64,000 nt of DNA, taken from positions 1-64,000 of the forward strand of contig NZ_JAAGLT010000009.1 of assembly GCF_010548275.1 (NCBI RefSeq). The letters run 5' to 3'. Position 1 is the first letter of the stretch. Every line of letters starts with the position of its first letter. The stretch is from Streptomyces sp. SID12488. Lineage in GTDB: Bacteria > Actinomycetota > Actinomycetes > Streptomycetales > Streptomycetaceae. The translations under genes and the position numbers were made by a program. Of this stretch, positions 10,493 through 18,656 are shown one piece after another. Below the pieces are notes generated by a model. That model did no database searches, was not told where the DNA came from, and was given only the letters and a program-made list of their open reading frames with translations.

Positions 10493-10864
10493 TCAGTTGT
10501 CCGGTGAGCGCAGGACTCTCAGGTGTCCGCGTCGGGCGACCTCGCGCGGGTCCGCCGTGCGGGGTCCGCCGGCCTCGGCCGTCCGCCCCGGCGGGCGGGC
10601 CGCTTCGCGGACCGCGTTGGCAAGCGCTTCCAGATCGTCTCCGCTGGGCCGCGCGGGAGCGGAGCTGTCCAGGAGCCGGACGACCTCCCAGCCGCGCGGC
10701 GCGGTGAGGCGCTCGGAGTGCTCGGCGCACAGGTCGTAGCAGTGGGGTTCGGCGTAGGTGGCGAGGGGGCCGAGAACCGCGGTCGAGTCGGCGTAGACGT
10801 ACGTCAGCGTCGCGACGGCGGGACGGCCGCAAGCGGTGCGCGAACAGCGACGTACAGGGCTCAC
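10493..10864 (-). CDS. DUF3499 family protein
   Basis: 123 residues from GTG 10864. The N-terminal CSRTACGRPAVATLTYVYAD and the later EPHCYDLCAEHSERLTAPRGWEV contain two Cys pairs and a His that could bind zinc. DUF3499 proteins are found across Actinobacteria at this position, between manB and a zincin-like gene, and have no known function. The basic, Pro-rich C-terminal tail varies. A GTG at 10912 is possible but would add a sequence that does not look conserved. No clear ribosome site precedes GTG 10864. Confidence 0.8.
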   Translation of the reverse strand: MSPVRRCSRTACGRPAVATLTYVYADSTAVLGPLATYAEPHCYDLCAEHSERLTAPRGWEVVRLLDSSAPARPSGDDLEALANAVREAARPPGRTAEAGGPRTADPREVARRGHLRVLRSPDN

Positions 10865-11028
10865 GACGCTGGACGCTACCGCACTCTTGAGCGGGCCGCG
10901 ACGACTCCCCACCAGGCCACTCTCCCGTGTCGAGGTGTGAAACCGCCCACACGGGTCTTACAGGACACCTCGTTGACCTGGGGCGACAGCGGGTTCCGAG
11001 ATACCGAACAACGTCGGCCCCGATCGCC

Positions 11029-11051
11029 ACTTGGCATAAATCATGCCAAGT
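11029..11051. promoter_or_regulatory. 9-bp palindrome in the DUF3499/zincin divergent region
   Basis: Perfect inverted repeat ACTTGGCAT-N5-ATGCCAAGT with an AT-rich centre. It lies between two divergent genes, 165 bases from the DUF3499 start and 177 bases from the zincin start. The form suits a dimeric helix-turn-helix regulator. I do not recognise the site. The remaining bases of this 363-base gap contain nothing else I can support. Confidence 0.4.
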
Positions 11052-11227
11052 GCCATGAGACAGGGGGTCGTCGACGGTCAAGTGGGCATACGAAATCGAG
11101 CCCAACCTTGGCTGAAATGATCATCCCGCGACATGTCGTCGCCGGGCCGGCCGGCCTCGGTCGATACCCGAGGGCGCAGCGTGCCCGGCGCCCGTGCGTC
11201 GGTCGCGGGGACTACGCTTCGTCAGTG

Positions 11228-11677
11228 ATGGACAACCCCGTACCGCCCCGCGCCGCAGGCCCCGGGCCCCGCCGCCGTGATCGCCACGGCCGTGGCATGC
11301 GCGGCCCCGTGGCACCGCCGCAGGTTCCGCTCTCCGCGAGCCGCGCCGAGGGGTTCGCGGATCTGGTGCAGGACTCCGTGGAGCGGCTGGAGCGGCGGTG
11401 GCCTCAGCTCGCGGACTTCGACTTCCTCGTCCTCGAAGTACCGCAGCTCGAAGGGTCGCCCGAGGCCTGGGCCGACGAAACAGTTCCCCTGGGGGGCACG
11501 ATCGCCGCCCGGGAGGGGCACCCCGCGCGTGTGGTGGTCTATCGCCGCCCAGTCGAGATCCGGACCAAGGGCCGCGACGAACGTGCGGCCCTGGTCCACG
11601 AAGTCGTGGTCGAGCAGGTCGCCGAGTTGCTGGGACTCACCCCGGACACCGTGGATCCGCGGTACGGCGAGGAGTGA
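11228..11677 (+). CDS. Zincin-like metallopeptidase family protein (DUF1025-type)
   Basis: 149 residues; the N-terminal 30 are Pro/Arg-rich and probably disordered. The domain runs from about residue 35 (LSASRAEGFADLVQDSVERL) to the end and matches the actinobacterial minimal zincin family. Its signature helix reads LVHEVVVEQVAELLGL: His124 and Glu125 are present, but residue 128, which should be the second zinc His of HExxH, is Val. The protein may bind metal differently or not be a peptidase. It is divergent from DUF3499 and conserved beside it. ATG 11228 overlaps a GTG three bases upstream in another frame. Confidence 0.75.
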   Translation: MDNPVPPRAAGPGPRRRDRHGRGMRGPVAPPQVPLSASRAEGFADLVQDSVERLERRWPQLADFDFLVLEVPQLEGSPEAWADETVPLGGTIAAREGHPARVVVYRRPVEIRTKGRDERAALVHEVVVEQVAELLGLTPDTVDPRYGEE

Positions 11678-11737
11678 CGCCGACACCCGTTGTCGGCGCC
11701 CTTGTCGCCTCCCGGGGCGAACGCTTCCCTCTGTCCG

Positions 11738-13231
11738 TCACTTCTGGAGGACCGACAGGTCCTGCTCCGCGTCCGGTACCGCCACGGTCCCCCGGTCGTC
11801 CGGCAGCGTCTGGATCGTGAAGGCCGGGATGCCGTCCACCGGGGCCGTGAGGGTCCGGGACGCGTAGACGGCTCCCCCGGAGACCCGCTCGACCGTCAGC
11901 GCGTACGTGCCCTTCAGGCCGGCCGGGACGGGGAGTTCGACGTCCTGGGTGGTGCCGCCCTTGATCGTGTACGTCTTCGTGGCCGCCGTACCGCCCGCGC
12001 TGCCCACGGACGCCGTGACCTTGACCTGGGCGGCACCGCCCGGGGCTGTCAGGGAGAGCGTGGTGCCCTTGGCGGTGTTGTCGACGACCGTCGCGCGCGC
12101 GGAGACCGGGCCCGTGGCCGGGATGAACGCGCTCTCCTGCTTGGCGCCCTTGCCGCGTACGACCTCCAGGGCGGCGACGACCGGCACCGATGTGCCGGTC
12201 GGGGTGAGCACCAGGGAGCCCGCCTCGCCGCGCGTGAGGTCACCGAGGTCGACGGCGGCCGTCATGCCCGCCTTGATGTGCAGTGTCTCGTTGCCGACCG
12301 GGGTGATCAGGCCTGTCGGGGAGGCGAGGCGCACCTTCAGGTCGGCGTCGCTGTCGCCGGGCGCGAAGGCGATCAGGCGCACGGAGGTGGCGTCCTTGGG
12401 GATGCCCGGCAGGACCAGGCTGCCTGCCGGTTCGGTGGACGCCGTCAGCCAGTCACCGCCGGTCTTGGCGTCCAGGGCCTGGACGGCGGCGCCGACCCGG
12501 CCGCTGCGCACGCTCACGTGCGCGGTGAGGTCGGCCTGCGGTCCGTCGGTGAGCGTGGACAGCAGGATCGGCTCGCTGCCGTGCGACGGGACCGTGATGC
12601 CCTCGCCCACCTCGGACTTGAGGCTGCCGTCCTTGCCGTACAGCTCGATGTCGACGACCGCGGCGGAGTCGTCCGGGTTGGTCAGATGCACGTAGTCCGT
12701 ACGGTCGGCGGCGGTACTGGCGCCCGGGAACCAGAACTCGGTGTCCGGGACGGTGCAGTTGACGCCCAGCAGGCCGCGCCCGGTGCCCGCGGCGACCTCG
12801 GTGGTCTCCTGCACGGTCCAGCCCGGCGCGAACTTCCCCTCGGCGGTGCCGACGAGCGCGGGCGCGTCACCGCCCGAGGTGTCCCCGGTGACGGGCTTGC
12901 CGGGCTCCTTGGGGGTGACGACGGGCTTGGCGGCCTTCGCCTTGCCCTTCCCCTTCGCGCCGGTGGCCGACTCCGCGGTGGCGGCGGCCAGTTCGGCCCT
13001 GCCGTCGCTCCCGGTGCCCTCTGTGACGGGCGTGAAGGACGTGTACGTGGTCTCCGCGAGGTCGGAGGTGCTGGGAGCCGGGCAGAGCAGACTCGTGCGC
13101 TCCACGGGCAGCTGGGCGGCTGCCTTGGCCGTGCCCGCGTCGGACGCGTCCGGTGTGCTGATGGAGGCGAAGCCGGTGACGGCGGCGAGCGCGGTCGTGC
13201 CGGCGAGCAGGGAGATGGTGGTGCGGTTCAC
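11738..13231 (-). CDS. DUF5719 family secreted/membrane-tethered protein
   Basis: 497 residues. Residues 1-27 form a signal peptide or a single membrane anchor (NRTTISLLAGTTALAAVTGF). Residues ~85-110 are a Lys/Ala/Pro-rich linker. From ~135 the rest is repetitive beta-sheet, with about three Ig-like modules containing VDIELYGKDG, LTAHVSVRSGRVGAAVQALD and ALTVERVSGGAVYASRTL. The start overlaps the stop of the giant glycosyltransferase by 4 bases, so the two are translationally coupled and probably act together outside the membrane. Function unknown. Confidence 0.8.
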   Translation of the reverse strand: MNRTTISLLAGTTALAAVTGFASISTPDASDAGTAKAAAQLPVERTSLLCPAPSTSDLAETTYTSFTPVTEGTGSDGRAELAAATAESATGAKGKGKAKAAKPVVTPKEPGKPVTGDTSGGDAPALVGTAEGKFAPGWTVQETTEVAAGTGRGLLGVNCTVPDTEFWFPGASTAADRTDYVHLTNPDDSAAVVDIELYGKDGSLKSEVGEGITVPSHGSEPILLSTLTDGPQADLTAHVSVRSGRVGAAVQALDAKTGGDWLTASTEPAGSLVLPGIPKDATSVRLIAFAPGDSDADLKVRLASPTGLITPVGNETLHIKAGMTAAVDLGDLTRGEAGSLVLTPTGTSVPVVAALEVVRGKGAKQESAFIPATGPVSARATVVDNTAKGTTLSLTAPGGAAQVKVTASVGSAGGTAATKTYTIKGGTTQDVELPVPAGLKGTYALTVERVSGGAVYASRTLTAPVDGIPAFTIQTLPDDRGTVAVPDAEQDLSVLQK

Positions 13232-16200
13232 TGCTGGCTCCCGTCGGGGCGCTCACCCTGCGGGTGCGGCTGTTGCGGCTGCTGTGGCTGCGCCGGGTCG
13301 TACGCGGGGTCGTAACCCTGGTTGTACGTCTGGTCGTACGACGTCGTCTGCGGTGAACCGCCGTACGCGTACGGGTCGTACTGGCCGCTCTGGTACGGAT
13401 CCCCCTGGTACGCCGGATCGTAGGTGCCCGGTGGGTACTGCTGGGCGTTCTGGTACTGGTCGGCGCTGTAGCCGTCGTACTGGGTGCCCGCGTAGGCCGC
13501 GGTGTTCCATTCGTCGCCGTACGGCTGCTGTTGCGGGATCGCGACCGGGGCCTCCTCCGGAGGAGGAGGGGTGGCGGAGGGGAACTCGGCGTGTTCGTCG
13601 GCCTGTTCCGTCTGGTCCGCCTCCGCCTGGGCGCGCAGGCGGCGGGCGCGGCGGCCGTCGCCGGTGGTGGCCTGGGCCGGGATCTCGCGCTCTTCCTCGG
13701 GAAGGTCGTCGTCGACGTCCCGACGGCGGCCCGGCAGAGCCATGACGACGAGGACGACGGCGAGCGCGCCCTGTGTCCACAGCCAGGCGGTGTGGCCGAC
13801 CGGGGTGTCGAAGGTGACGTCCAGCTTCCCTCCGGAGGAGGGCAGCTCGAAGCCCTGGGCCCAGCCGTCGAGGGTGGTGGGGGTGAGGGGCTTGCCGTCC
13901 AGCGTGGCCGTCCAGGCCTCGTCGACGGAGTCGGCGAGGCGCAGGACGCGGCTGCCGGAGCCGGCCGGGATCGTGGTGTGGATGTCGACGGGTCCGGCGG
14001 GGACGGACTGCGGGGCACCGGAGCCGGACGCCGGGACGATGGCGGCGCGCGAGACCTGCTGGTCGACGCGCCACAGGGCGCCGCCGTCCTGCTGGCTCAG
14101 CCTGCTCAGGCCGGGCGTGGCATCGAGGATGCGGCCGACCTGCCGGGGCGCGCCCTTGTGGACGAGGACGTAGCGCACGGCGAAGCCGCCGAGTTCGTCG
14201 GCCTGGTCGGCGCCGGAGCCCGCGACGAGGTTGGCGACGACCTTGTCGAGGAGTTCGTTCTCACCGCTCTGGGCGGCGAGTTCGCCGTCGCCGAGGCGGG
14301 CGCCGGAACCACGGACGAGGGTGTAGCCGACGCGGGCGGTGGAGTCGCTGGCCAGGACCAGGGTGCGGGCCTGGTCGCGGGTGCCGCTCTCCTCGGCGAC
14401 GAACGCGGGCACCTGGACGGGGTCGCGCCGTTCCAGGGGGCCGTCGGCGCCGCCGATCATCCAGCCGGCGGCGAGGAGCAGTGGGCCCGCGGCGGCGGCG
14501 AACGCGATCAGCGCGGCGACCGGCTGACGCCAGCCGAAGCTCTGCTCGGCCACGCGCGAGCGTGCCCCGTCGGCGCCGAGCGCGGCGGCGGCCAGCAGGG
14601 CGAGGCCGTAGACGAGGGTCGCGGGTCCGGCCCACGTCGAACTGTTCGATAGGACCGCGAAGACGAGCGCCAGCAGGGCGACCGCCCAGGCGGTCCAGAT
14701 GCCGAACTGGCGCTCCGTGCGCAGCAGGGCGGCCAGTGCGGCCAGCACGACGCCGATGAGCATCAGCCCGCTGACCGTGCCGGGGCCGCCCGGGCTGGCG
14801 CTGAGGAGGTCGAGGGCTCCGGCGGAACCGGAGCCGTACTCCAGGCCGGCTTCCTGGAAGAAGCCGAACGGGAGCAGGGACAGCGACCAGGGGGCCAGCA
14901 CCAGCAGGGGCACGCCCAACTGGGCCAGGAAGCGCAGCCCATAGGCGGTGATCTCACCCCGACGCACGACGAGGAGCGCGAGACCGAGCAGCAGGGCGAT
15001 GGGCCACACGATCGGTGTGAAGGCGGTGGTGATCGTCAGCAGCAGCGTGTACGCCCAGGTGGCGCGCCAACTGCCGCGCGCTCCCGACGCGTGCGTCAGA
15101 CCGCTTGCCGCGATGCCCGCGCGGGCCATGAGGGGCAGGAGGACGGCGAGTACGGCGGTGCCGATCCGGCCGCCCGCCAGGGCGCCGGTGGTGGCGGGCA
15201 GGAAGGCGTAGACGACGGCCGCCCACGCGCGCAGGAGCCGCGATTCGACGAGCGGGCGGGAGGCGAAGTACGCAGTGAAGCCGGCCAGCGGCACCGCGGC
15301 GATCAGCAGGACCGTGACCGCGAGGCCCGCCGAGCCGAACAGCGTGGAGGCGAGCATCGCGACGAGGGCCAGATAGGGCGGCGCCGACGAGGTGTCGCCC
15401 ACACCCACCGGGTGCCAGGCGTCCAGATAGCGCGCCCAGAGTTCGGCGGAGTCGGCCGGCGCGGGCAGCAGCGCGCCACCCACGAGGGCACCGCCGCCGA
15501 GCAGTTCACGGCAGGCGACGAGCGAGACGAGCAGAAGTACGAGGAAGAGCACCGGGCCGGGCTTGCGGGCGATGCGCTTGAGGCGGACGAACTGCTCGAC
15601 CTCCAGGAAGTCGGCGTCGTCACCGCCGGGCCCGGACTCGACAGCGCCGCCGTGCCGGCCCGCGCCGGAGGTGACCTCGGGGTCGGAGCGACCGCCGAAG
15701 TCGCCGGCCACCTGTTCGATGGTGGCCCGCACGGTCGCGCCGGGCGGCGGGAACAGGGCTCGCAGCTCGCCCTTGTCGATCTGGGCGACGCCTCGTCGGC
15801 GGCGCCCGGCGATGATCCGCTCGGGCCGCAGCAGGGTGCCCAGGAGGCCGCGGATCTCGTCGACGGCCTGTCCGGGGGCCTTGCCGACCAGATACGCCAC
15901 CGTGCGCACCAGCGTGCCGAGGATCACGCGCAGCAGCACCCAGGGCAGCTGTGCCGTACGGCTGTTGACCAGCAGGGTGTAGACGGCGCCGGCCTTGTCG
16001 ACCTTGTGCGGGGACGCGGAGGTGCGGCCCACGCAGTCGACGGTGCGACGCTCACGGGAGGACGCCTCGGCATGCCGTACGACCGCCTCGGGGGCGACGA
16101 GGACCCGGTGGCCGGCGGCGGTGGCGCGCCAGCACAGGTCGACGTCGTCGCGCATCAGGGGCAGCCGGCGGTCGAAGCCGCCGAGTTCGTCGAAGACGTC

Positions 16201-16905
16201 GCGCCGTACGAGCATGCCCGCGGTGGACACGGACAGCACCGGGCGCACGTGGTCGTGCTGGCCCTGGTCCTGCTCGCGGCGGTCCAGGCCGGTCCAGCGG
16301 CGGCCGGAGTTGGCGATGGTGACGCCGACCTCGAGGAGCTGTCTGCGGTCGTACCAGCCGCGCAGCTTGGGGCCGACGACCGCGATGTCGTCGCCCCGGC
16401 CCAACTCGTGCTCGTGCTCCACGACCCGCAGCAGCTGGGCCAGGGCGTCCGGGTCGGGGGCGCAGTCGTCGTGCAGCAGCCACAGCCACTGCACCGGCTC
16501 CCCGTGGGGCAGCTCCGGCATGTCGTACGCGTCGTCGCGCCAGCTTCGGGTGACGGGGTCCCAGCCGCTGGGGCGCTTCAGGTACGTCAGCTCGTCCGGC
16601 GTGAGGACGGGCGCGGTGCGGTTGGCCTCCTCGACGGCCTGGCCGAAGCCGGTGCGGCGGGCGAGGTGCAGGACGCGGTCGGCGCCGAGGGCTTCGGTGA
16701 CCAGCTGGGCGGACTCGTCCGCGCTGCCGGTGTCGGCCCCCATGACGTTCTGCACCGGGCGCTCCTGCCCGAGCAGCCCGGCGAGCACCTCGGGCAGCCA
16801 GCGGGCGCCGTCGTGGGAGACGAGCACCGCGGTCACCACGTGACGCGGGAACTCGGGCGTGGTGGCAGTGCCGTAGTCGGCTGCGGTGTGGCTGTGCGCG
16901 GACAT
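13228..16905 (-). CDS. Large membrane glycosyltransferase, family 2
   Basis: 1225 residues. Residues ~20-300 are a GT2 domain: VTAVLVSHDGARWLPEVLAG at the nucleotide site, HDDCAP near 146 as the metal-binding Asp motif, and MRDDVDLCWRA as the acceptor/catalytic region. From ~430 to ~850 there are about ten to twelve membrane helices, then a large extracytoplasmic region (~850-1050), a last helix and an R/E-rich segment. The final ~115 residues are a Tyr-, Gln- and Pro-rich low-complexity tail (QYDPYAYGG, YDPAYDPAQ). It probably moves a lipid-linked or nucleotide-sugar residue onto a wall or membrane glycan; substrate unknown. DUF5719 overlaps its stop codon. Confidence 0.88.
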   Translation of the reverse strand: MSAHSHTAADYGTATTPEFPRHVVTAVLVSHDGARWLPEVLAGLLGQERPVQNVMGADTGSADESAQLVTEALGADRVLHLARRTGFGQAVEEANRTAPVLTPDELTYLKRPSGWDPVTRSWRDDAYDMPELPHGEPVQWLWLLHDDCAPDPDALAQLLRVVEHEHELGRGDDIAVVGPKLRGWYDRRQLLEVGVTIANSGRRWTGLDRREQDQGQHDHVRPVLSVSTAGMLVRRDVFDELGGFDRRLPLMRDDVDLCWRATAAGHRVLVAPEAVVRHAEASSRERRTVDCVGRTSASPHKVDKAGAVYTLLVNSRTAQLPWVLLRVILGTLVRTVAYLVGKAPGQAVDEIRGLLGTLLRPERIIAGRRRRGVAQIDKGELRALFPPPGATVRATIEQVAGDFGGRSDPEVTSGAGRHGGAVESGPGGDDADFLEVEQFVRLKRIARKPGPVLFLVLLLVSLVACRELLGGGALVGGALLPAPADSAELWARYLDAWHPVGVGDTSSAPPYLALVAMLASTLFGSAGLAVTVLLIAAVPLAGFTAYFASRPLVESRLLRAWAAVVYAFLPATTGALAGGRIGTAVLAVLLPLMARAGIAASGLTHASGARGSWRATWAYTLLLTITTAFTPIVWPIALLLGLALLVVRRGEITAYGLRFLAQLGVPLLVLAPWSLSLLPFGFFQEAGLEYGSGSAGALDLLSASPGGPGTVSGLMLIGVVLAALAALLRTERQFGIWTAWAVALLALVFAVLSNSSTWAGPATLVYGLALLAAAALGADGARSRVAEQSFGWRQPVAALIAFAAAAGPLLLAAGWMIGGADGPLERRDPVQVPAFVAEESGTRDQARTLVLASDSTARVGYTLVRGSGARLGDGELAAQSGENELLDKVVANLVAGSGADQADELGGFAVRYVLVHKGAPRQVGRILDATPGLSRLSQQDGGALWRVDQQVSRAAIVPASGSGAPQSVPAGPVDIHTTIPAGSGSRVLRLADSVDEAWTATLDGKPLTPTTLDGWAQGFELPSSGGKLDVTFDTPVGHTAWLWTQGALAVVLVVMALPGRRRDVDDDLPEEEREIPAQATTGDGRRARRLRAQAEADQTEQADEHAEFPSATPPPPEEAPVAIPQQQPYGDEWNTAAYAGTQYDGYSADQYQNAQQYPPGTYDPAYQGDPYQSGQYDPYAYGGSPQTTSYDQTYNQGYDPAYDPAQPQQPQQPHPQGERPDGSQQ

Positions 16906-17104
16906 CGAGGTACGGGCCCCGGTTCGGTGGACTGTGGTGGACGCCTGTGCCCTCTGTGAGCGGCGGGGCGTCTCGGACGAACAGCCACACTATCGGCTGG
17001 GCAGCACGGCGGCCCGCCGCCTGTGGACAACTCCACCCGCGACGGGCCGTTCGTTGTGCTGCGTTGCCGTGTGCTGCGTTACGTGGAGCCCGGTGCCGTA
17101 CGCC

Positions 17105-17368
17105 TCAGACCGCGGCCTTCTTCAGACGGCGGCGCTCCCGCTCGGACAGCCCGCCCCAGATTCCGAAGCGTTCGTCGTTGGCGAGGGCGTACTCAAGGCA
17201 CTCGGAGCGGACCTCGCACGCGAGGCAGACCTTCTTGGCCTCGCGGGTCGAGCCGCCCTTCTCGGGGAAGAAGGACTCGGGGTCGGTCTGGGCGCACAGC
17301 GCGCGCTCCTGCCAGCCGAGTTCCTCGTCCGCGTCGTCGACCAGCAGTTGCTGCACCGTCTCGGTCAT
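17105..17368 (-). CDS. whiB: Sporulation transcription factor WhiB
   Basis: 87 residues, the length of S. coelicolor WhiB, which it matches nearly word for word from memory. The four iron-sulfur Cys are at 25, 48, 51 and 57 (CLACEVRSEC), followed by GIWGGLSERERRRLKKAAV: the G[IV]WGG turn and the basic DNA-binding tail. WhiB binds a 4Fe-4S cluster and works with WhiA to start sporulation septation. A consensus promoter lies 75 bases upstream (17443-17472). The ATG at 17368 is preceded by GAGGGGCGCAC. It is transcribed as a single gene. Confidence 0.97.
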   Translation of the reverse strand: MTETVQQLLVDDADEELGWQERALCAQTDPESFFPEKGGSTREAKKVCLACEVRSECLEYALANDERFGIWGGLSERERRRLKKAAV

Positions 17369-17442
17369 GTGCGCCCCTCGTCTGTCTTTCGCGTCCCCGT
17401 GAGGTTGTCGTCGACCGGTATCGGCCGAACGACACGAGTGAA

Positions 17443-17472
17443 ATTACAAGTGTGCTGATCCGGGCGAGTCAA
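17443..17472 (-). promoter_or_regulatory. Predicted whiB promoter (TTGACT-N18-TGTAAT)
   Basis: Minus-strand -35 TTGACT at 17467-17472 and -10 TGTAAT at 17443-17448, with an 18-base spacer. Transcription should start near 17436 and give a leader of about 68 bases. TTTCACTCGTG overlaps the start region and has the TCAC core seen in BldD sites, which fits the known BldD control of whiB, but the match is partial. Confidence 0.6.
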
Positions 17473-17580
17473 GCCGAGATCTGCTATTGGGCCTCTTATT
17501 CACTCTGCGGAACCAAGGCTATGCGGAAAGTGTTCAAATCGGCATAAACCTTGACAGGCAGAGGAGGCCCCAGGGGACGA

Positions 17581-17808
17581 CTACCCCCGCACAGAGCCTG
17601 CACGGGGGAGGACGCCCAGAAGTTCGATCTCGTTCCGAGGTCCATGCGCCTGGTTGTGCGCCATGTGTCCGCGAAGCCGGGCGAACAAACCTTTCGCCTG
17701 GGAGATGAACCGGATGAGGTGAAACATGTCCCACATACCGGGCGTCGAGTTGACAGTGATGGTGTGAACCGATGTCCTTGTGGGCATGCTCGCGAACTTG
17801 GCATTCAC
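17581..17808 (-). CDS. Possible small protein, 75 aa (uncertain)
   Basis: Doubtful gene in the 673-base gap between whiB and the cysteine dioxygenase. The frame encodes 75 residues from a GTG, with MWDMFHLIRFISQAKGLFAR in the middle that could form an amphipathic helix. There is no convincing ribosome site and third-position GC is lower than in the neighbours, so it may be chance. The rest of the gap (17473-17580 and 17809-18041) holds no gene I can support. Confidence 0.2.
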   Translation of the reverse strand: MNAKFASMPTRTSVHTITVNSTPGMWDMFHLIRFISQAKGLFARLRGHMAHNQAHGPRNEIELLGVLPRAGSVRG

Positions 17809-18041
17809 CTCGACCCGCCCCGCGCGGTCCCTCGGTGCTGCCCGTGTTCGCTGTAGCTGTTGTTGCTGTTCCAGCTGTTGAGCTCAGGCGAGCTCCGGCT
17901 GCCCTTGAGTCCACCGTGACTCGGCTGCTGTTTCCCTCGAAGCCCACACCAGGGCGATGCCTTTCCCACCCGTGACCCGGGCGGACGGTACGCGACACCC
18001 AGCCAACCCCCACACTTCTCCCGCCGAGGACCTCCGCACTC

Positions 18042-18545
18042 ATGAACAGCGACAGCGACCTCCAGATCGCCGGCGACATCCTCGAAGTGGCGCACCTCCT
18101 CCAGGCGCCGCGCGAGCACCCGGCCACCGTCGCCGACTTCGTCGGCCTGGCCCGCACCATCGCCGCGGACCGCTCCCACTGGGCGCACCTCGTCCAGTAC
18201 GACGCGACCTCGCGCTGGTACCACCGGTTGCGCACCGGCCCCGGCTACGAGGTGTGGCTGCTGTCCTGGGTCCCCGGGCAGGGCAGCGGGCTGCACGACC
18301 ACGGCGGTTCGTCGGGTGTCCTGACGGTCCTGGACGGGCAGCTGACCGAGCGGACGGAGAGCGGCACGCGCGCGTTGGGGGCGGGGGTGCAGCGGGTGTT
18401 CGCTCCGGGGTACGTCCACGAGGTGGTCAACGACAGTCTCGAACCGGCCGTGAGCCTGCACGTCTACTACCCGGGCCTGACGGAGATGCCGATGCACTCG
18501 GCGCGCTGCGCGCCGTCGGCTGCCGTTACCGGTGTGACCGGCTGA
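18042..18545 (+). CDS. Cysteine dioxygenase family protein
   Basis: 167 residues, a bacterial-type cupin. It would oxidise L-cysteine (or 3-mercaptopropionate) to the sulfinate with ferrous iron and O2. The iron triad is visible as H85-D-H87 in GLHDHGG and H126 in APGYVHEV, with a beta-barrel pattern between (VLTVLDGQLTERTESG). Bacterial enzymes lack the Cys-Tyr crosslink and this protein has Gly-Gly-Ser where the Cys would be. The nearest purine-rich stretch is GCCGAGG, 13 bases before ATG 18042. It stands alone between divergent whiB and fbiA. Confidence 0.9.
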   Translation: MNSDSDLQIAGDILEVAHLLQAPREHPATVADFVGLARTIAADRSHWAHLVQYDATSRWYHRLRTGPGYEVWLLSWVPGQGSGLHDHGGSSGVLTVLDGQLTERTESGTRALGAGVQRVFAPGYVHEVVNDSLEPAVSLHVYYPGLTEMPMHSARCAPSAAVTGVTG

Positions 18546-18656
18546 GACCGACCGAGAGCGGCTCGGAGCAGCCCGGAGGGCTGACAGAGGGTTCCTCGCG
18601 ACCGGGCCCGGCGACCGGTCGACGCGTTGTCGTACCCGCCTGCAAGACTTGTCGGT

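Noticed and set aside
15091..16959. Plus-strand open frame of over 600 codons
   Set aside because: Antisense shadow of the glycosyltransferase; Gly/Arg/Ala-rich without any domain.
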